From assembly GCF_030709675.1 (NCBI RefSeq), contig NZ_JAUZQD010000013.1:1-64000 (forward strand): a DNA stretch of 64,000 nt, read 5' to 3'. The notes under the pieces are model-generated. The model was not told the DNA's origin, ran no database searches, and saw only the letters and a program-made list of their open reading frames with translations. Position numbers and translations under genes: made by a program. Position 1 is the stretch's first letter, and each line of letters opens with the position of its first letter. Below are positions 9,446 to 17,461 of the stretch, one piece after another. This stretch comes from Symbioplanes lichenis (GTDB lineage: Bacteria; Actinomycetota; Actinomycetes; Mycobacteriales; Micromonosporaceae).

Positions 9446-10122
9446 AACAGGGCGGGATCGCGGGACAGCGAGGCCTTGACGTTGGCGGTGGGGGAGTCGG
9501 CGATCACCTCGAGCCGGCCGGCTTCCAGCCCGTCCAGGGCCTGGGCCACCACCTCGTGCGGCGGCAGCTTGGGGATGTCGTACGCGGCCATCATGTCCGT
9601 GTCGGCGATGGCCAGGGCCAGGGCGGTCACCTGGGTCTTCTGCTCGGCCAGCTCCAGCCGGATGCCGTTGGTCAGCGACCACTCGGCGGCCTTCGACGCG
9701 GCGTAGCCGTTGCTCGAAGGGGCGAACGCGTACCAGCTCAGCGCCGAGATCACGTTGAGGATCGCGCCGCCGGCCAGCCGGGGCGCGAAGGCGCGGGTGA
9801 CGTTGAGCGTGCCCCAGAAGTTGGTCTCGAACTCGCGGCGGATGTTCTCCGTGGACGGGCCGAGCAGCGGCGCGTCGGTGGAGATGCCGGCATTGTTGAC
9901 GAGGATGTCGAGGTCGCCCACCTCGGCCGCCGCGGCGTCGATGGACGCCTGGTCGGTGAGGTCCAGCGGCAGCGCGACCACGCCGGGAATGTCGATGAGT
10001 TCGGGGCGCCGGGCGGTGGCGTAGACGGTCGCGGCGCCCCGGGCGACGAGGGCCTCCGCGAAGGCCTTGCCGAGACCGCGGTTGGCGCCGGTTACGAGGG
10101 CTTTTGCTCCATTGATCAGCAT
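9412..10122 (-). CDS. short-chain dehydrogenase/reductase
   Basis: A 236-residue SDR with the cofactor motif TGANRGLGKA near the N-terminus, LDLTD and NNAGI motifs, the catalytic Ser in VISALSWYAF and the active-site Tyr/Lys in GYAASKAA. The short C-terminus ends in a PALFYADIPAALF stretch common to actinobacterial SDRs of the YbbO/Rossmann type. Start at the ATG at 10122, next to GGGGGC, removes a longer upstream extension that lacks support. A perfect ten-base palindrome TTGACGTCAA lies at 10146-10155 just upstream and could be an operator. Physiological substrate unknown. Confidence 0.85.
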   Translation of the reverse strand: MLINGAKALVTGANRGLGKAFAEALVARGAATVYATARRPELIDIPGVVALPLDLTDQASIDAAAAEVGDLDILVNNAGISTDAPLLGPSTENIRREFETNFWGTLNVTRAFAPRLAGGAILNVISALSWYAFAPSSNGYAASKAAEWSLTNGIRLELAEQKTQVTALALAIADTDMMAAYDIPKLPPHEVVAQALDGLEAGRLEVIADSPTANVKASLSRDPALFYADIPAALFS

Positions 10123-10145
10123 GCCCCCAACGGTAAGACCTGACG

Positions 10146-10155
10146 TTGACGTCAA
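10146..10155. promoter_or_regulatory. TTGACGTCAA palindrome upstream of SDR gene
   Basis: A perfect ten-base palindrome 24 bases upstream of the SDR start at 10122. The core TGACGTCA recurs at 21060-21067 upstream of a quinone-oxidoreductase gene. A shared regulator is possible; no regulator can be named from the sequence. Confidence 0.3.
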
Positions 10156-10184
10156 AGGCAAGGGCTGTGAGCCGGATCATCCCC

Positions 10185-10330
10185 TCACGCCGGCTTGCGT
10201 CCCCACGCCGTGACCATCGCCGAGGTGGCGAACTGCCCGGGGTCGGTGCCGACGTAGCGTCCTCCAGCCCGGCCGCGCGCAGCCGCCGGGGCAGAGTCCG
10301 GCCGTACGCCACGTCGGCCCCGCGACGAGC
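10185..10330 (-). pseudogene. relic of a SAM-dependent methyltransferase C-terminus
   Basis: Read on the minus strand, one frame gives DVAYGRTLPRRLRAAGLED, the usual late segment of class I SAM methyltransferases, and a second frame gives VGTDPGQFATSAMVTAWGRK ending in Pro-Ala and TGA at 10185, the usual end of the same family. The two pieces are adjacent but out of phase and lack about 40-60 residues between them, and no N-terminal domain exists upstream because the neighbouring SDR ends at 10335. This is a deletion relic and not a gene. Confidence 0.6.
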
Positions 10331-10334
10331 CCGC

Positions 10335-11246
10335 CTACACGCTCAGCGGGACGGGGAAGGTCACTCCGGTCAGGGATTCGGAGACGGTCCACAGGCGTTG
10401 CTGGAGGGTCACGTCGTACGACTGCGGGCTGGACGTGACGAGGCGGGGGTGGCCCTTGACCTCGTTGCGGCCGCCGGGGCCGTAGTACTGACCGCCGAGG
10501 GCGGCGGGGTCGGTGGCGGCGCGCAGGGTCGGGAGGGCGCCCATCGCCGGGGTCTGGGTGAGCAGGGGTGCGAGCCAGGTGATCGGCAGCCGCAGGGCCG
10601 CGGGGGTGTTGCGGGCGAGCTCGGTGCTGGAGACGCCGGGGTGCGCGGCCAGCGCGACGGTGGTGCCGTGCGAGGCGAGCCGGCGCTGCAGCTCGTAGGT
10701 GAACATCAGGTTGGCCAGCTTGGACTGACCGTAGGCGCCGACCCGGCTGTACGAGCGCTGCCACTGCAGGTCGTCGAAGTGGATCGCGGCCCGGATGCGG
10801 TGGCCGGTGCTGCTGACCGTCACCACGCGCGAGCCGGGAAGGGGCAGCATCCGGTCGAGCAGCAGGCCGGTGAGCGCGAAGTGGCCGAGGTGGTTGGTGC
10901 CGAACTGCATCTCGAAGCCGTCGGCGGTGGCCTGCCGCGGGGTGTACATGACGCCGGCGTTGTTGATCAGCAGGTCGATCCGGTCGAAGCGGGACCGCAG
11001 CGCCGCCGCCGCGGTGCGGACGGAGTCGAGGGAGGTCAGGTCGAGGGCCTGCACGGTGACGTCGCCGGTCATGCGGGCCGCGGCTTGCTCGCCCTTGGCG
11101 ACGTTGCGCACGGCGAGCACCACGGCGGCGCCGCGCTTGGCGAGGGCTCTGGCGGTCTCGTAGCCCAGCCCGGTGTTGGCCCCGGTCACCACGGCCACGC
11201 GGCCGCTCTGGTCGGGGATGTCGGCCGTCGTCCATTGCGCGGTCAT
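10335..11246 (-). CDS. SDR oxidoreductase, retinol-dehydrogenase-like
   Basis: A 303-residue SDR of the longer RDH/WWOX-like branch. It has TGANTGLGYETARAL, the NVAKGEQAA helix, LDLTSLDSVR, LLINNAGVMYTPR, VVTVSSTGHR and the active-site YGQSKLANLMFTYEL, followed by the AAHPGVSSTEL segment typical of this branch. Start at the ATG at 11246. The gene faces the TetR gene at 11348 across 100 bases holding three copies of a GTACCNNNGGTAC operator, so it is almost certainly repressed by that regulator and induced by an unknown small molecule. Confidence 0.88.
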   Translation of the reverse strand: MTAQWTTADIPDQSGRVAVVTGANTGLGYETARALAKRGAAVVLAVRNVAKGEQAAARMTGDVTVQALDLTSLDSVRTAAAALRSRFDRIDLLINNAGVMYTPRQATADGFEMQFGTNHLGHFALTGLLLDRMLPLPGSRVVTVSSTGHRIRAAIHFDDLQWQRSYSRVGAYGQSKLANLMFTYELQRRLASHGTTVALAAHPGVSSTELARNTPAALRLPITWLAPLLTQTPAMGALPTLRAATDPAALGGQYYGPGGRNEVKGHPRLVTSSPQSYDVTLQQRLWTVSESLTGVTFPVPLSV

Positions 11247-11266
11247 GCCGGTCTCCTCTGGTTAAC

Positions 11267-11334
11267 GTACCGAAGGTATCTTCTGCCGTCGACGATAAAG
11301 TACCTCCGGTACGCTGTCAACGTACCGGGGGTAC
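11267..11334. promoter_or_regulatory. three-copy palindromic TetR operator
   Basis: Three 13-base sites of the form GTACCNNNGGTAY lie at 11267-11279, 11300-11312 and 11322-11334 between the divergent SDR and TetR genes. Centres are 33 and 22 bases apart, i.e. whole helical turns, so all sites face the same side of the DNA. Two are perfect palindromes; the first ends in T. They most likely bind the adjacent TetR protein and control both genes. Confidence 0.75.
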
Positions 11335-11347
11335 TTAAGTTAGGCTG

Positions 11348-12019
11348 ATGATCGTGACCTTCAAGCGTGCGCGAACCGAAGAGCAGCGGGAAGTCCGGCG
11401 CCGGGCGATCCTCGACGTGGCGTCGGCGATGCTCGACGAGATGCCCGTGGCTGCGGTCACCCTCAACGAGCTCAGCCGCCGGGTCGGCCTGGCCAAGCCG
11501 AACGTGCTGCGCTACTTCGAGTCGCGGGAAGCGGTGCTGCTGGAGCTACTGGACCACTTCCTCGGCGAGTGGCTGGCGGAGCTGGGCGACGCGCTGGTCT
11601 CCGGCGTCGACGCGGACCTGCCCATGGCCGGGCGGGCGGCGGCGGTGGCCGACATCCTCGGGCGCTCTCTCGCCGGCCGGACGACCATGTGCGACCTCTT
11701 CGGTGCGCAGGGCAGCGTGCTGGAACACAATGTGTCCGTCGAGGTCGTGGCCCGTTACAAGCGCGCCTCGCTCGGCCACTTGACCACCATGACCACGCTG
11801 ATCAGCAACTATCTGCCGGAGCTGGGCGCGAACGCGACACTGTTCAGCCTGCAGACCATGGTCCTGGCCGGGGCACTGTCGGCGTACAGCACGCCGCCGC
11901 CCAGCCTGGCGGCGGCGTACCGGGCGGAGCCGGATCTGGCGCTCTTCCACCTGGAGCTGAGCGACGCCCTGAAGCTGTCACTGACCGCCACCCTGCTGGG
12001 TGTCCTTCCCCGCTCCTGA
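11348..12019 (+). CDS. TetR family transcriptional repressor
   Basis: A 223-residue regulator. The N-terminal helix-turn-helix covers residues about 18-60 (VTLNELSRRVGLAKPNVLRYFESREAVL), the usual TetR recognition-helix pattern with Asn-Val-Leu-Arg-Tyr-Phe. The C-terminal part is all-helical and binds the unknown inducer. It is divergent from the SDR at 10335-11246 with a three-site operator between them, so autoregulation and control of the SDR are expected. Its stop codon lies inside the first unit of a 43-base tandem repeat. Confidence 0.9.
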   Translation: MIVTFKRARTEEQREVRRRAILDVASAMLDEMPVAAVTLNELSRRVGLAKPNVLRYFESREAVLLELLDHFLGEWLAELGDALVSGVDADLPMAGRAAAVADILGRSLAGRTTMCDLFGAQGSVLEHNVSVEVVARYKRASLGHLTTMTTLISNYLPELGANATLFSLQTMVLAGALSAYSTPPPSLAAAYRAEPDLALFHLELSDALKLSLTATLLGVLPRS

Positions 12020-12140
12020 CCGCGACCCGTCGCAACGCGCGGCGGGCCGGGTCAGCTCCTGACCGCGACCCGTCGCAACGCGCGGCGGGCCGGGTCAGCT
12101 CGTGAGCGCGATCTGTCGCAGCGCGCGGCGGGCCGGATCA
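12012..12140. repeat. three tandem copies of a 43-bp hairpin-forming unit
   Basis: Units at 12012-12054 and 12055-12097 are identical; the third at 12098-12140 is diverged. Each starts gctc.tga and ends in .tca and can fold with the stem GACCCG/CGGGTC. In copy three the stem is GATCTG/CGGATC: the C-to-T and G-to-A changes are paired, so the stem is kept. The array lies between the convergent TetR (stop inside copy one) and stress-protein genes (stop inside copy three), so a bidirectional terminator is the simplest role. Confidence 0.8.
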
Positions 12141-12968
12141 GGCGGCCGACAGCTCGCGGACCACGGCGACGGTGGTGGGGCTGAACCGCAGCAGGTGCTG
12201 ACTCACCGAGCCGAGCAGCATGCCCCGGAACGCACCCCGGCTGCGGCTGCCGGCCACCAGCAACTGCGCCCCCTGAGCGGCCCGCACCAGCACCTCCGCC
12301 GGATGCCCGGCGGCCGTCTCGCCGGTGATGCGCAGGCCGGGGCGCTTCCGGCGCCAGCTGTCCACCAGCTCGTCGAGATACCGGCTGTCGGGCCGGGCGT
12401 CGGGTGGCCGGGCGGCTATCAGGTGCAGCGGCACATCGCGCCGGGCGGCCTGCTCGACCGCGAACTCGAGAGCCACTTCGGCGCCGTCCGAGCCGTCCAC
12501 CCCGGCGACGACCGGTCCTCGGGGATCCTGGTCGGCCCGCACGACGACGACCGGGCAGTGGGCGTGGGCGCTGACCGCGACGCTCACCGAGCCGAGCAGA
12601 TTGACGACGGGCGCGTGGCCGCGGCTGCCGAGCACGACGAGCCCGGCGGTCCGCGACAGCCGGATCAGGGTCGCCGCCGCGCCGGCCGTGACGGTCGTGA
12701 GGGTGACGTCCACGCCGGGGTGGCTGTCGCGGGCGGCGTCGACGACCTCGGTCAGCATCGCGGCGATCCGGCCTTCCGTCTCGCTGTCGGGCCAGACGAC
12801 GCCGCCGGGGGCCAGGGACGCGGCGGGGGTCCAGGCCGGCCACTCGTAGGCGTACAGGAACTCCACCGGAGTGGCGCCGCGGCCCGCGGCCTCGTCGAGA
12901 GCCCAGCGCGCGGCGGCCCGGGCCTCGGCGGAGCCGTCGTAGCCGACGATGATTCTTCTGGTGGTCAT
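12138..12968 (-). CDS. universal stress protein with two tandem UspA domains
   Basis: A 276-residue cytoplasmic protein made of two UspA folds. Domain one runs from RRIIVGYDGS to GLVVLGSRGHAPVVNLLGSVS at about residue 137; domain two from PVVAGVDGSDGAEVAL to LLVAGSRSRGAFRGMLLGSV near the end. Both domains keep the GxxGxRGxxxxxxxGS ATP-binding loop, the second as GSRSRGAFRGMLLGS. Two-domain Usp proteins in actinobacteria respond to hypoxia or nutrient stress, which is family knowledge. The ATG at 12968 is preceded by GGAGGTTGCACC. The DoxX-type gene follows upstream on the same strand. Confidence 0.92.
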   Translation of the reverse strand: MTTRRIIVGYDGSAEARAAARWALDEAAGRGATPVEFLYAYEWPAWTPAASLAPGGVVWPDSETEGRIAAMLTEVVDAARDSHPGVDVTLTTVTAGAAATLIRLSRTAGLVVLGSRGHAPVVNLLGSVSVAVSAHAHCPVVVVRADQDPRGPVVAGVDGSDGAEVALEFAVEQAARRDVPLHLIAARPPDARPDSRYLDELVDSWRRKRPGLRITGETAAGHPAEVLVRAAQGAQLLVAGSRSRGAFRGMLLGSVSQHLLRFSPTTVAVVRELSAA

Positions 12969-13071
12969 GGTGCAACCTCCTTGCATCGATCCCCCGCGGG
13001 ACAGGGTCGTGGTTCCGGCCGGGACCCGGGGTTCCGGCCGGAGATCGGTGGAGGGAGCCGGCCCACGGGCG

Positions 13072-13656
13072 CTACATGAGCCAGGGGTTGCGCTGGACGA
13101 GAGGCAGGCGGGACCACCACCGGCCGAAGCCCCAGGTGTGCCCGGCGTAGGTCAGCGCCGTGACGATCGCGCCGGCGGCGTACATGTAGTGGTAGTCGGT
13201 GATCGGGTTGGTGGAGCCGCTGGGCTCGCCGGTGCTGGTGTGCTGGGCGAGCGGGTATTCGGCGAACCACATCAGCGCCATCATCACGGTGGCGGCGACC
13301 GCCGCGACGCGCAGGCCGATGCCGAGGATCAGGGCGACGCCGATGCCGAGCAGGCCGAGCATGAACAGCCAGTCGGCGAGGGCGTTGCCGGCGATGTCGT
13401 GGAAGGTGCCCTGGAAGGGTCCGATGTCGACGTGCGACAGGAAGCCCTCGGTGGGGGAGCCGCCGTTGATCCAGGAGCGCTCGCCGGGGGTCGAGTAGTG
13501 CCAGCCGAAGGTCTTGTCGAGGAACGCCCAGAGGAACACGAAGCCGAGCGAGACGCGGAACACGGCCAGCGCCTTGGCGGCGGTCGTGGTGAGCATGCGG
13601 CCCGGGGCCTCGGCCTGCTCAAGGTGTGCCGCGTGGCCGCGGCCGATGGTCGTCAT
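13072..13656 (-). CDS. DoxX-like integral membrane protein
   Basis: A 194-residue membrane protein with four predicted helices: around residues 26-46 (AVFRVSLGFVFLWAFLDKTFGW), 90-110 (DWLFMLGLLGIGVALILGIGL), 113-130 (VAAVAATVMMALMWFAEYPL) and 155-172 (MYAAGAIVTALTYAG). The pattern, with a long extracellular loop between helices one and two, matches the DoxX/TQO small-subunit group that is linked to thiosulfate or quinone redox chemistry; the precise reaction here is not known. Start at the ATG at 13656 with a strong GAGGAGG site. It lies 100 bases upstream of the stress-protein gene on the same strand and could be co-transcribed. Confidence 0.8.
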   Translation of the reverse strand: MTTIGRGHAAHLEQAEAPGRMLTTTAAKALAVFRVSLGFVFLWAFLDKTFGWHYSTPGERSWINGGSPTEGFLSHVDIGPFQGTFHDIAGNALADWLFMLGLLGIGVALILGIGLRVAAVAATVMMALMWFAEYPLAQHTSTGEPSGSTNPITDYHYMYAAGAIVTALTYAGHTWGFGRWWSRLPLVQRNPWLM

Positions 13657-13799
13657 GATGTCCTCCTCGATCGATGTCCTGTCCTGACGATCCCTCCTCG
13701 TGCGTCATGGTCACCCGGGCTGGAACACCCGAGCCGGTAGGCCGAAAGTCCCGGGACTTCGGATTCGGTGCCCATTTCCCGGGCCGGCCGCTGCCTTCG

Positions 13800-14561
13800 T
13801 CAGGCGAAGACGGGGGCGCGGCCGGCGTCGATCCACTGGCGCCAGGCGGCCAGGCCGAGCGCGCGGTCCGCGCCGATGCCGCGGATCTGCAGCGGTGTCC
13901 CGTCGCGGCGGACCACGTACGCCGTGCGGCGCAGGGATGCCGGATCGAGCTGGACGCCGACGAAGTCCGCCGCCGTCAGGATGCCGCACTCCCGCAGGTG
14001 CTGGACGGACAGCGGCTCGACGCCCGACGGCCGGCTGATCGCGATCACCGCGCGGGCCAGGCGCCCGTCGCGGTCGTAGGACAGCAGCCGGTCCTGGTCG
14101 AGCCGCCGGATCAGGGCGAACTTGAGCCGGCCGGCGCCGAGGTGGGCGAGCAGGGTGGCGCGGGCGCGGCTCACGTCCCGGCCCTCGTGCAGCCCGTCGC
14201 GCCAGACCAGCCCGACCGTGGTCAGGTCGATGTCGGTGGCCAGGGCGGCCGCGGCCACGGCGGCGTCGCCGGGCCACGCGGCGGCGTCGTGCGGGGAGGT
14301 CTTCGCCCAGTCGCCGGCCCCGCGCAGCGTGAAGCCCAGCGCCGCGCAGACCTCCGGGTCCGGCGCGCCGATCACGACCACTTCGTCGAGGCCGTCGCGG
14401 TGCACCTGGGCCAGCACCACGCACCGGGCGCCCGGGCTGGTCAGGGCGATCATCGTGCCGCCGCGGGCGCGGGCGCCGGCCAGCGCCTCGGTGACCGTGC
14501 GCTCGGCGTCGGCCGTACTCGTCGCGAAGCCGCGCCGCACCTCGACCAGATCCACGCCCAT
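13800..14561 (-). CDS. hypothetical protein
   Basis: A 253-residue soluble protein that I cannot assign. It alternates hydrophobic beta segments (GGTMIALTSPGARCVVLAQVH, EVVVIGAPDPEVCAALGF) with helices, has an internal MGVDLVEVRRGFATSTADAE N-terminus and a C-terminal QLDPASLRRTAYVVRRDGTP region, suggesting a mixed alpha/beta fold of two halves. No signal peptide, membrane helix or catalytic motif is evident. The ribosome site before the ATG at 14561 is weak. It stands between DoxX and a TetR gene on the same strand, with 45 bases to the TetR stop. Confidence 0.65.
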   Translation of the reverse strand: MGVDLVEVRRGFATSTADAERTVTEALAGARARGGTMIALTSPGARCVVLAQVHRDGLDEVVVIGAPDPEVCAALGFTLRGAGDWAKTSPHDAAAWPGDAAVAAAALATDIDLTTVGLVWRDGLHEGRDVSRARATLLAHLGAGRLKFALIRRLDQDRLLSYDRDGRLARAVIAISRPSGVEPLSVQHLRECGILTAADFVGVQLDPASLRRTAYVVRRDGTPLQIRGIGADRALGLAAWRQWIDAGRAPVFA

Positions 14562-14605
14562 ACCCGCATCATCGGCCGGAACGGGCCGGTCGTGAGGCGG
14601 GATGG

Positions 14606-15178
14606 TCAGGGGGTGACGCGGAGTCCGTCCAGCAGCAGGTCGAGCAGGCGAGCGGCCCGCGCCGCGTGCTCGTGCGGGTGGGCCACGGTGAAGATGCCGA
14701 TCAGGGCGGCCGCGATGTCCTCGGCCGTGATGTCGGTCCGCAGCTCGCCCGTCGCGCGGCCGGCGTCGAGGAAGCCGGTGATCGCCGCGAGCAGCTCGGT
14801 GCGGGTGTCGGCGTGGGCGATCTCGCCCGACTCGACCATCGCGAGCAGCGTGTCGAGCATGCCGTTCTTGGTGGCGATCCAGGTCCCGAACAGGTCCGCC
14901 CAGCGGCGCAGCGCGGCGGGCGGGGGCAGCTCGGCGAGCAACTCCCGGGCACCGGCGGTCAGACGGGTGACCTGGTCCTGGTAGACCGCGTCGACCAGCG
15001 ACTCGCGGGTGGGGAAGTGCCGGTAGAGGGTGGCGATGCCGACGCCGGCCGCGTGGGCGATCGCGCGCATCGACGGCTCGCCGCCGGTCTCGGCGAACAG
15101 CCGGGTCGCCACGCCCAGCAACTGGTCACGGTTGCGGGCCGCGTCCGCCCTGGGCCGGCGGCCTGCTGCGGAAGTCAA
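14606..15178 (-). CDS. TetR family repressor (TTG start)
   Basis: A 190-residue regulator with the N-terminal arm GRRPRADAARNRDQLL, the helix-turn-helix PSMRAIAHAAGVGIATLYRHFPTRESL and the conserved C-terminal ERADRLVELLLDGL-like end. A TTG at 15178 must be the start because an in-frame TGA lies two codons upstream and the next candidate would remove the DNA-contacting arm. The TTG itself lies at the edge of a 22-base palindrome, so bound repressor would cover its own translation start region. It faces the oxidoreductase at 15261 and probably controls it and itself. Confidence 0.88.
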   Translation of the reverse strand: MTSAAGRRPRADAARNRDQLLGVATRLFAETGGEPSMRAIAHAAGVGIATLYRHFPTRESLVDAVYQDQVTRLTAGARELLAELPPPAALRRWADLFGTWIATKNGMLDTLLAMVESGEIAHADTRTELLAAITGFLDAGRATGELRTDITAEDIAAALIGIFTVAHPHEHAARAARLLDLLLDGLRVTP

Positions 15179-15239
15179 AACGGATCACGCTCCGTTTTGT
15201 GCTACGGTCGGGTCCATGAAACGGAGCATAGTCCGTTTC
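15177..15239. promoter_or_regulatory. two 22-bp palindromic TetR operators
   Basis: Two related palindromes lie at 15177-15198 (half-sites AAAACGGA and TCCGTTTT, six-base spacer) and 15218-15239 (GAAACGGA and TCCGTTTC, six-base spacer), 41 bases apart. They fill the gap between the divergent TetR and oxidoreductase genes, so this is very probably the repressor binding region for both. Confidence 0.8.
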
Positions 15240-15260
15240 GATGCTCGAAGGAGAGAACGC

Positions 15261-16190
15261 ATGAGCCGAGCCGTGCAGTTCGTGGAGTCGTTCGGCGGCC
15301 CCGAGAAGCTGGTCGTACGGGAGGTGCCCGAGCCGCAGGCCGGCCCGGGGCAGCTCCGCGTCCGCGTCACCGCGGCCGGGCTGAACCCCATGGACTGGTT
15401 CATGACCTCGGACGCGGAGACCGCCGCCCGCTTCGGGCTGAGCCTGCCGTGCGGGTTCGGCACCGACTACGCCGGCGTCGTGGACCGGATCGGCGCCGGC
15501 GTGACCGGGTTCGCGCCCGGCGACCGGGTGTTCGGGGGCGCCGTGTCCCGGGCGGTCGCCGACCACGTGATCGTCGACGGGGCGGGGTCCATCGCGGCGG
15601 GCGGGGCTGTGCACCGTACCCCCGAAGGTGTCCCGGACCGCATCGCCGCCACCCTGACGATCGCCGGGAGCACCGCCGCGGCCGCCGTCGCCGTTGTCCT
15701 GCCCGGTCCGGGCGACACCGTGCTGGTCGGTGGAGCGGGAGGGGGAGTCGGCGTCTTCGCCGTGCAGCTCGCCCGGCTCGCCGGCGCGCGGGTGATCGGC
15801 ACCGGCTCGGCGGCGTCGGCCGACGCCCTGCGCGCCTTGGGGGCCGACCCGGTCACCTACGGCGACGGCCTCGCCGACCGGGTCCGGGCGCTGGCGCCGG
15901 AGGGTGTCACGGCCGCCCTGGACCTGCATGGGACAGACACGGTCCAGGTGGCCCGCGAGCTGGGCGTGCCGGACAAGCGCATCTCCACCATCGCCGCCCA
16001 GGTCGAGGGCATCACCGCGGCCAACGGCGCCCAGGCCGCGCCCGGCGCCCTCGACGAGATCGCCGCCCTGATCGCGGCGGGCCGGCTCCGGGTGCCCGTC
16101 GCGGCGACCTACCCGGTCGAGCAGATCCGCGCCGCGGCCGAGCGGCAGGCCGGACGGCACGTGCACGGCAAGATCGTCATTGATCTCTAG
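15261..16190 (+). CDS. NADP-dependent quinone-oxidoreductase-like protein (zinc-free MDR)
   Basis: A 309-residue medium-chain dehydrogenase/reductase of the quinone oxidoreductase type. It shows the N-terminal GroES-like part (VQFVESFGGPEKLVVREVPEP, GLNPMDWFM), the cofactor-binding GGAGGGVGVFAVQLAR loop and the end GRHVHGKIVIDL. The Cys/His zinc ligands of alcohol dehydrogenases are absent. It likely reduces quinones or enones with NADPH. The ATG at 15261 follows AAGGAGAG. Expression is probably controlled by the divergent TetR through the two palindromes upstream. Its TAG stop shares the CTAG at 16187-16190 with the stop of the convergent sulfatase relic. Confidence 0.88.
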   Translation: MSRAVQFVESFGGPEKLVVREVPEPQAGPGQLRVRVTAAGLNPMDWFMTSDAETAARFGLSLPCGFGTDYAGVVDRIGAGVTGFAPGDRVFGGAVSRAVADHVIVDGAGSIAAGGAVHRTPEGVPDRIAATLTIAGSTAAAAVAVVLPGPGDTVLVGGAGGGVGVFAVQLARLAGARVIGTGSAASADALRALGADPVTYGDGLADRVRALAPEGVTAALDLHGTDTVQVARELGVPDKRISTIAAQVEGITAANGAQAAPGALDEIAALIAAGRLRVPVAATYPVEQIRAAAERQAGRHVHGKIVIDL

Positions 16191-17322
16191 GGCCGGGCCG
16201 CGGCGGTGCACGCTGTCGCGCCCTGGCAAGCCTCCATCCGCTCGAGGGTGGCCCGCAGGGCCTGGACGCGCTCGGCCGGCAGAGCGGTGGCGATGTTGTG
16301 CATCTCGTCCGGGTCGCTCGTGCGGTCGTAGTACTCCATGGTCCCGTCGAGGTACTGCACGAAGGTCGAGTCCGCCGCCCGTACAGCGGTGTAGGCCGGC
16401 GGCGTGCCGTCCTTGGCGCTCTGCTGGTCGGGGTCCGTCGCGGCGGTGGCCGGGCCGTGGTGCTCGATCAAGGCGAGCTGCCGCCAGTCGCCCGCCGGCC
16501 GGCCGGTCCGGAGCAGCGGCACGAGGCTGGACCCGTCGGCCGTGCCCGATCCGGTGACGCCGGCGAGTTCCTCGAAGGTGGGGCGCAGATCGATGTTCTC
16601 CGCGAGCTGGGCGACTCGGGCACCCTGGCGGACGCCCGGGCCCGCGACCACCAGCGGTACGTGCACATCGGTGCTGAAGGCGGTCTGCTTGCCGGCGTTC
16701 AGCCCGTGGTCCCCGAGGTGGAAGCCGTTGTCCGAACTGAACACGACGACGGTGTCGCCGGCGAGCCCGGTCTTCGTCAGCGTGTCGCGCAGAGTGCCGA
16801 TCATGCGGTCGATGGACTGCACCGACTGGGCCCGCTTGCGATAGATGCCGTCGAGGTTGTTGATTTCCGCGGGCGTCAGCGGATCGTTGGCGGCCAGGTA
16901 GGGCGGTGCGTTCTCGGGATGCTGGTTGAAGGCCGTTGTCCGGGGCACCGTCAGGCCGGGGAAGAGGTCCTTGTCCTGCGGCGCCGGGGTGAACGGTCCT
17001 GCGTCCGGCGGAAGAGGTGGAAGCCGCCGTCCCGGCCGGAGTTGGTGAAGACGCCGGTGTTGTGCGGGTACCGCCCGGTGAAGATCGACGAGCGCGACGG
17101 GCAGCACAGCGAGTCGGTCACCGTGTAATTGGTGAACGTGGTGCCGTCCTGGGCGAGTGCCCGCACGTTCGGCATGTGCGGCAGCAGGTTCATCGACAGG
17201 TCGTCGGCGAGCACGAAGACGACGTTCACCGGGCGGGTCGGGGGTGAGCACGCGGCCAGAGAGGCGAGAAGCGTCGCCGCCACTGGGATCACCCATGCTC
17301 TGCGTAGCCTGAGATTCCGCAT
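16187..17322 (-). pseudogene. lipoprotein sulfatase with internal deletion and frameshift
   Basis: Two frames together describe an arylsulfatase. The first 120 codons from the ATG at 17322 carry a lipoprotein signal (LLASLAAC), the metal site VLADDLS and the formylglycine site LCCPSRSS with TGRYPHNTGVF. At about 17010 the frame breaks; the continuing phase runs DAGPFTPAPQDKDLFPGL, VVVFSSDNGFHLGDHGL and on to the end. Compared with intact family members about 110-130 residues between the GGFHLFR and PFTPAP segments are missing, so this is a deletion with phase change and not a sequencing slip. The product cannot be an intact sulfatase. The convergent oxidoreductase gene shares its last four bases. 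Confidence 0.8.
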
Positions 17323-17461
17323 GACGGTGGACGCTAGGTGGCCCGGATGTGCCGTCGGTCAGGGCTTCGTGCGAATCACGTAAGCGTGACAGCGCCGGCC
17401 GGACGTTCGCGAAGAAAGTCCGGGGGCACAGACATTCACCACGCTCGCTCCGGTTCCTACC

